Origin: Euryarchaeota archaeon UBA130
GTDB lineage: Archaea > Thermoplasmatota > Poseidoniia > Poseidoniales > Thalassarchaeaceae
DNA: 64,000 nucleotides
Reading direction: 5' to 3'
Assembly (NCBI GenBank): GCA_002505775.1
Contig: DAVY01000006.1
Location: 1-64,000 of the forward strand
Below, in pieces: positions 60,166-64,000 of the stretch; position 1 is the stretch's first letter; each line of letters begins with the position of its first letter. The notes beneath the pieces are model-generated. The model saw nothing but the letters and a program-made list of their open reading frames with translations, did no database searches and was not told where the DNA came from. The position numbers were made by a program, and so were the translations under genes.

Positions 60166-61282
60166 GATTGCTCCACCTGGAATCCGCAGGAGGACGAGAG
60201 ATTTTTAGAAAATCCCAATCACCAAAACCGACATCTACAGGACAAATCCATTGTTTGTTTACCCCCGATGCAAGCCTAGAAATTAAACATGCCTTAGCCC
60301 ATACTCCAACTCTTTTTTGTTCATCCTCTGGGTCATTAATCAGCCATGGCGCGTGATCCTGCCCTACTGATCCTGAGTAACACCTCCAAGTGGTCCCGAA
60401 TTTGAAACCGGACCGTGTATTCAGCCCTCTCTTCAGTAAATTAAGCAACAAACTCGCTGTGTTCGTTATCCCTATCTCTGAGTTTTTTTGGCCAGGGGAG
60501 TAACTCTCTATTTCGAACCGATTCGATGAGTCCCCAAAAAATTGGACCAACTCCCTTTCAACCCAGTCCAGCTGCCGACCACCCTGCGTAGGTACACCGA
60601 TAGCCTCGACTGGCCAATCAGTTACTTTTGCGAAAAAGGCCCCTCCAGTAATTGTTTCAGAATACTCGTAATTGGAGATTTTCAAGAAGTCTTCAGTGGT
60701 TGGGGGCTTGAGATTTCCAATTGGATCGACAGTTGAGAGATGGTATGTCACCACGGAAAGCTCCTCATCAACTACTAATGCCTCTGCAATTCTCCCAATA
60801 CTCTCTACTTCAGCCACCCAATCAAATAAGTCATTATAGTCAAATTCTTCTTCAGCTGTATACCATCTAATCTCAGAAGCGGGCAGGTCCCTAGAAGGAT
60901 GCTTATCGGAATCCCACCTCAGTCCCCACGATTTTTTACTATGGCCTATTCCTAATGAATCTAGGTTCCTTCTTAGAACAATTTTATTTCCTGGTGTTCT
61001 CAACGCTTCCATGACGGCGTGCTCCATAATCAGTTTGGAGTCAGCATTCAAAGCTGTCTGCATAAAATCCTCACTAGGGGGGTCAATATTTCTATGGTTT
61101 ATACAGAATAACATCTCAACCGATGTGAGACCAATTCCCCCCCCTTCCATAATTATGCCCAATGCAGACTTATGCCATAGCCTATCTGCCGACTTACCAC
61201 CAAAATACCAAGTCCCGTTATCGCCCCCCATAACCAACCCTAAAGGCACTACAATTTCATCTCCTCGGTCCAGAAATATCAT
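60158..61282 (-). CDS. endA: tRNA-intron (splicing) endonuclease
   Basis: It cuts the bulge-helix-bulge at tRNA intron borders. The 374-residue protein has the two-unit form (degenerate N-terminal unit plus catalytic C-terminal unit). The catalytic set is visible: Y302 in CYSG, H310 in DHAPW, and K343 in SGVNKQW, in the frame LNLLKRGLNTRSGFKFG near 281-296. The N-terminal unit (SALGIIMEGGGIGLTSVEMLF) matches the structural half. No introns are seen in the two tRNA genes here. Divergent from the sugar kinase (24 bases). Confidence 0.85.
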   Translation of the reverse strand: MIFLDRGDEIVVPLGLVMGGDNGTWYFGGKSADRLWHKSALGIIMEGGGIGLTSVEMLFCINHRNIDPPSEDFMQTALNADSKLIMEHAVMEALRTPGNKIVLRRNLDSLGIGHSKKSWGLRWDSDKHPSRDLPASEIRWYTAEEEFDYNDLFDWVAEVESIGRIAEALVVDEELSVVTYHLSTVDPIGNLKPPTTEDFLKISNYEYSETITGGAFFAKVTDWPVEAIGVPTQGGRQLDWVERELVQFFGDSSNRFEIESYSPGQKNSEIGITNTASLLLNLLKRGLNTRSGFKFGTTWRCYSGSVGQDHAPWLINDPEDEQKRVGVWAKACLISRLASGVNKQWICPVDVGFGDWDFLKISRPPADSRWSNPR

Positions 61283-61306
61283 TTCCCTCCGCCCACTCGT
61301 ATTACT

Positions 61307-62353
61307 GTGTCAGAATACAACGAAGCAGACTCGCTAAGGTCACTAATTAGATTACTACAGCAAGTAGAGGGTACTAGAGTGACCCTAATTGGCGATGTAA
61401 TGCTTGATAGGTATCATCATGGTTACTCTAATAATCTCAACTCAACTGCACCAGTTCCAGTCTTGAGAGTGACAAATTCTGAGGAGTCTCCGGGAGCCGC
61501 TGCGCACATCGCAAGGGGCTTATTCTCACTGGGCCTTAATGTCGATTTCTATAGTTCCGTCGGGGATGACGATGAAGGTGATGTAATAATCGAAACACTC
61601 TCTTCTGAGGGTATCCAAACAGATGGAATAATCCGAGTACCCGATAGAAAAACCCTCACAAAAATTAGATTTTATGGAAGTAGGGAGAATTTGCTAGACC
61701 AAAGCCAAGTCCTCCTCCAAGCAGATAGAGGCCCACTCGAAGATCTTGATCCATCAATCAGTGAGAGTCTCACTAATTCTGCCTTTAGCTCCCTATCTTC
61801 AAGCCAAGCTCTGGTTATTTCAGATTATGACAAAGGTGTTATCTCTGAATTAGGATCTCATAAGCTTATAGAATCGGCAAAGAAATTGGGTATTCCCTGC
61901 ATAGTTGATCCAAAACTTACCGGATTATCCAGGAGCACCGGAGCCGACATAGTAATTTTTGGCATGAGAGGTTTGGAGTTGCAAAAAAGGAGACTCATGA
62001 CTGACTCCTTGGATGAAGCCGCCTCCCATCTAATTGAGACCTACTCTTGGGGTGCTCTACTAGTACTGGGGGGCGTTAATGGAGTTACATTACATTCATC
62101 GGATGGAACAAAGGTATATTTCCCATGCAGGGCAGACGCACCAAGGCAACAAATAGGGCTGAACGATGCAGCGGCAACCGCTCTCGCCGCGGCATTAGGA
62201 AATGGACTAAATATTGTAGATGCCGCAGCATTTTCCGCTGCCGCCTGTGAATGTGTACTTTCTGCAAAAGCAAGTCAAGAGTTTGTGGATAGCGATACAT
62301 TGCAACTCTGGCTGGAAGAGCTTTCATGGAAATTACGTATTTCGGATAGATAA
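61307..62353 (+). CDS. PfkB-family sugar kinase, HldE/RfaE-like
   Basis: A 348-residue kinase of the ribokinase fold starting at GTG 61307. GDVMLDRYHHGYSNNLNSTAPVPVL and SPGAAAHIARGLFSLGLNVDFYSSVGDDDEG match heptose-phosphate kinase (RfaE domain I), with SDYDKGV and VDPK. The catalytic anion-hole GAGD is replaced by GLNDAAAT, in which the Asp is kept but the glycines are not. The nucleotidyltransferase half of HldE is absent. Substrate unknown; an ADP-heptose pathway is one idea, but an archaeal sugar-phosphate is as likely. Confidence 0.8.
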   Translation: MSEYNEADSLRSLIRLLQQVEGTRVTLIGDVMLDRYHHGYSNNLNSTAPVPVLRVTNSEESPGAAAHIARGLFSLGLNVDFYSSVGDDDEGDVIIETLSSEGIQTDGIIRVPDRKTLTKIRFYGSRENLLDQSQVLLQADRGPLEDLDPSISESLTNSAFSSLSSSQALVISDYDKGVISELGSHKLIESAKKLGIPCIVDPKLTGLSRSTGADIVIFGMRGLELQKRRLMTDSLDEAASHLIETYSWGALLVLGGVNGVTLHSSDGTKVYFPCRADAPRQQIGLNDAAATALAAALGNGLNIVDAAAFSAAACECVLSAKASQEFVDSDTLQLWLEELSWKLRISDR

Positions 62354-62399
62354 TCAATATAACCAGAAGTTCAAAACAAGTAGCAATACGCCGTAGTCC

Positions 62400-63929
62400 A
62401 TGAAGAGGGTAATTGCATTGACATTCATGTCTATGCTGTTTTTTAATTTCCATTCCCCTGTGGGAATCTTAGAAGATGCAGAGGGCGCATATTACTCGGA
62501 TATATCAGATCCACCAATAATTGGCTTCGACGAATATAATGGTGTATTTATCGATACTAACTCTACATTATCCGGATTTATAGTTTCAAGCGTTTATCCC
62601 GATTCCGCAGAGTGGTACGTTTCTGACCTTTCAACTTCTGGAGAATTGTCTGCTATCACAGAACCATTACCATTGTACACAGAAGAAATATTTTCAAATC
62701 AGGATGATGGTCTTTCTAGGTGGTCCTGGAACATTTCCAATATATTTAATGCTCCAATTTTAGGGACCGAAGTTGTCAATGATTGTACCTGCTACTTGAC
62801 GATAATTGTAATTTCCGGGATTCACCAATCTACCAAATCATTAGCAGTTTTTCTTGGAGATTCTGACAGTCCTGGGATAACACTGGATAGTGAGACAGAA
62901 CGCCTATCCGGATCCTTTGATACTTCTGGATGGGCTTCATCCCCTATAGGAGAACCTATACCATCATCAATTACAATTTCCAATGAACTCTCATCAACCG
63001 GGAGATGCTCTACCGTACCGGATCTTTCGCTCCATAATGCCGATACAAATATCTCAATAACCCACTATTTATCCTTGGAAGGATATTTCTCCGCATCTAT
63101 CGACATATCGAGTTTAATCGATGGATGGTACTCCGTGTGGTATTCGTTAAACTCTACAGACGTAAATGAGGTAGTCAAAAATTACTGTGTAAAAGCACTG
63201 GTGGATAATTCCAATCCTGTGGCTTCTGTAGAAGGCCCTCAACAGTCTCAGGAAGGTGATGGAGACCTCATTTTTGACGCTGGGAATTCATACGATCCAT
63301 TCTGGGGTAAAGATAGCTTAAACTACATATGGTCCCTAATCAAGATTGAGCCAACTGGCAACTATATGGTCGATAATTCCGAGGGGAGAAGCTCAAGTTT
63401 TTTTGTTGTAGATGACTCAATATCAGGAGACTACTTATTGTCGCTATTAGTTGTGGATGGCCAAGGAATGATAGATCAGAATGATTATGAATTTTCCATT
63501 ATCAACCAACCACCCTTAGCCAAGCTTTCGATCTCTGGAGAATCACTTTCTGATGGCGACAAAATGCAGTTATCTGACTTGACAGAATGGGATTTAGACG
63601 CCACACAATCACTAGACACCACCAATGATGTTGAAGGACTAAGGTGCGTTTGGAAAATTAACTACAAGACAATTTATGAAGGCTGTGAAAGAACCTTGCA
63701 ATGGCCTGTAGATGATAATAATGACACAATCCTACTTACACTTGATGTAATTGATGACGATGAAGAATACTCCTCGATAACGGTAGAGTTATCCCGTGCT
63801 AATAACGAGAATCTAATTCCTCTACCCATAATAGTTCTCATACTATCAACGCTATTCTTTATCAGCTCACTAATTTATTCAAGAAGGAGAAACGACGATA
63901 TGGAAATTCCGAAATGGAATGATTCATAA
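62400..63929 (+). CDS. Secreted membrane-anchored protein with a PKD-like domain
   Basis: A 509-residue protein. Signal peptide at about 1-20, an extracytoplasmic region with Cys pairs (DCTCYLTI, RCSTV, NYCVKA), a PKD/Ig-like domain near 280-380 (DAGNSYDPFWGKDSLNYIWSL), an acidic Asp-rich part, and one C-terminal helix (LIPLPIIVLILSTLFFISSLIYS) followed by a basic tail. A surface-exposed protein; function unknown. Similar general build to the proteins at 30 and 43 kb. Confidence 0.7.
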   Translation: MKRVIALTFMSMLFFNFHSPVGILEDAEGAYYSDISDPPIIGFDEYNGVFIDTNSTLSGFIVSSVYPDSAEWYVSDLSTSGELSAITEPLPLYTEEIFSNQDDGLSRWSWNISNIFNAPILGTEVVNDCTCYLTIIVISGIHQSTKSLAVFLGDSDSPGITLDSETERLSGSFDTSGWASSPIGEPIPSSITISNELSSTGRCSTVPDLSLHNADTNISITHYLSLEGYFSASIDISSLIDGWYSVWYSLNSTDVNEVVKNYCVKALVDNSNPVASVEGPQQSQEGDGDLIFDAGNSYDPFWGKDSLNYIWSLIKIEPTGNYMVDNSEGRSSSFFVVDDSISGDYLLSLLVVDGQGMIDQNDYEFSIINQPPLAKLSISGESLSDGDKMQLSDLTEWDLDATQSLDTTNDVEGLRCVWKINYKTIYEGCERTLQWPVDDNNDTILLTLDVIDDDEEYSSITVELSRANNENLIPLPIIVLILSTLFFISSLIYSRRRNDDMEIPKWNDS

Positions 63930-63978
63930 TTATGAAAAATACCCTCACCACTAAGTAGTTGTATGATAGGTGACAAAC

Positions 63979-64000
63979 ATGAAAGGTACGGTTTTTGAAC
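63979..64000 (+). CDS. Start of a gene cut by the window end
   Basis: ATG 63979 is preceded by ATAGGTGAC, a good ribosome site spacing, and opens a frame reading MKGTVFE before the window ends. Too short to identify; it may not be coding. Confidence 0.35.

Overview
The window is archaeal: 23S and 5S rRNA followed by aIF6, a split A'/A'' RNA polymerase with RpoH and L30e, S3Ae, a proteasome beta subunit, the KH/beta-CASP factor aCPSF1, a tRNA-intron endonuclease, ZPR1 and SepF. The mix of this core with bacterial-type genes (TatC, three-gene PntAB transhydrogenase, ThyA/DHFR, PlsC-like acyltransferase, PfkB sugar kinase), many single-pass secreted proteins and mid-range base composition resembles marine Thermoplasmata (Poseidoniales / Marine Group II). 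That placement is inference; no tree was built. I saw no insertion sequence, prophage, CRISPR array or defence island, and gene density is very high with no gene-free stretch over 300 bases.

Layout. 1-1.3 kb: end of 23S, then 5S rRNA. 1.4-6.5 kb: aIF6, then a propionyl/methylmalonyl-CoA block (biotin carrier, small subunit and carboxyltransferase on minus; B12-binding mutase subunit and MeaB GTPase on plus) and a CTP-dependent lipid kinase-like gene. 6.6-7.9 kb: small genes including an alkyltransferase and a ferredoxin. 7.9-13.7 kb: a minus-strand respiratory operon with a CxCH secreted protein, a small membrane protein, Rieske protein, b6-type cytochrome b, and a cytochrome b C-terminal half fused to an HdrD-like iron-sulfur module. 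13.9-16.8 kb: TPR protein, divergent FtsZ-like protein, Pop5-like protein and a methyltransferase/biotin-ligase fusion.

17-26.4 kb is tRNA-Lys followed by rpoH-rpoB-rpoA1-rpoA2-rpl30e. 26.4-35.3 kb holds an unknown protein, four COG1340-like coiled-coil paralogues, a membrane protein with two zinc ribbons, a DtxR-type regulator and a polytopic membrane protein. 35.3-43 kb carries PdxS, a 7Fe-type ferredoxin, an exosome-associated-like protein, S3Ae with a SAP tail, a nucleoside phosphorylase, a MazG-like protein, MscS, DoxX-like, DHFR, ThyA and PlsC-like genes. 43-53 kb holds a secreted protein, a saccharopine dehydrogenase-like protein, TrpRS, ZPR1, SepF, PsmB, aCPSF1, a zinc-ribbon protein, tRNA-Pro, a Nudix protein and malate dehydrogenase. 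53-64 kb holds PntAB, a second CxCH protein, TatC, an M6-like metalloprotease, EndA, a sugar kinase and a secreted PKD-like protein.

Links between genes: the biotin ligase fusion could charge the biotin carrier at K94; TatC may export the Rieske protein, which has a twin-arginine N-terminus; the two CxCH proteins sit one beside the bc-type operon and one beside TatC; SepF and the FtsZ-like protein point to FtsZ-based division. The strongest candidates for something undescribed are the cytochrome b/HdrD fusion complex, a 50-residue module shared by RpoH and RpoA2, the CxCH protein family and the coiled-coil cluster.
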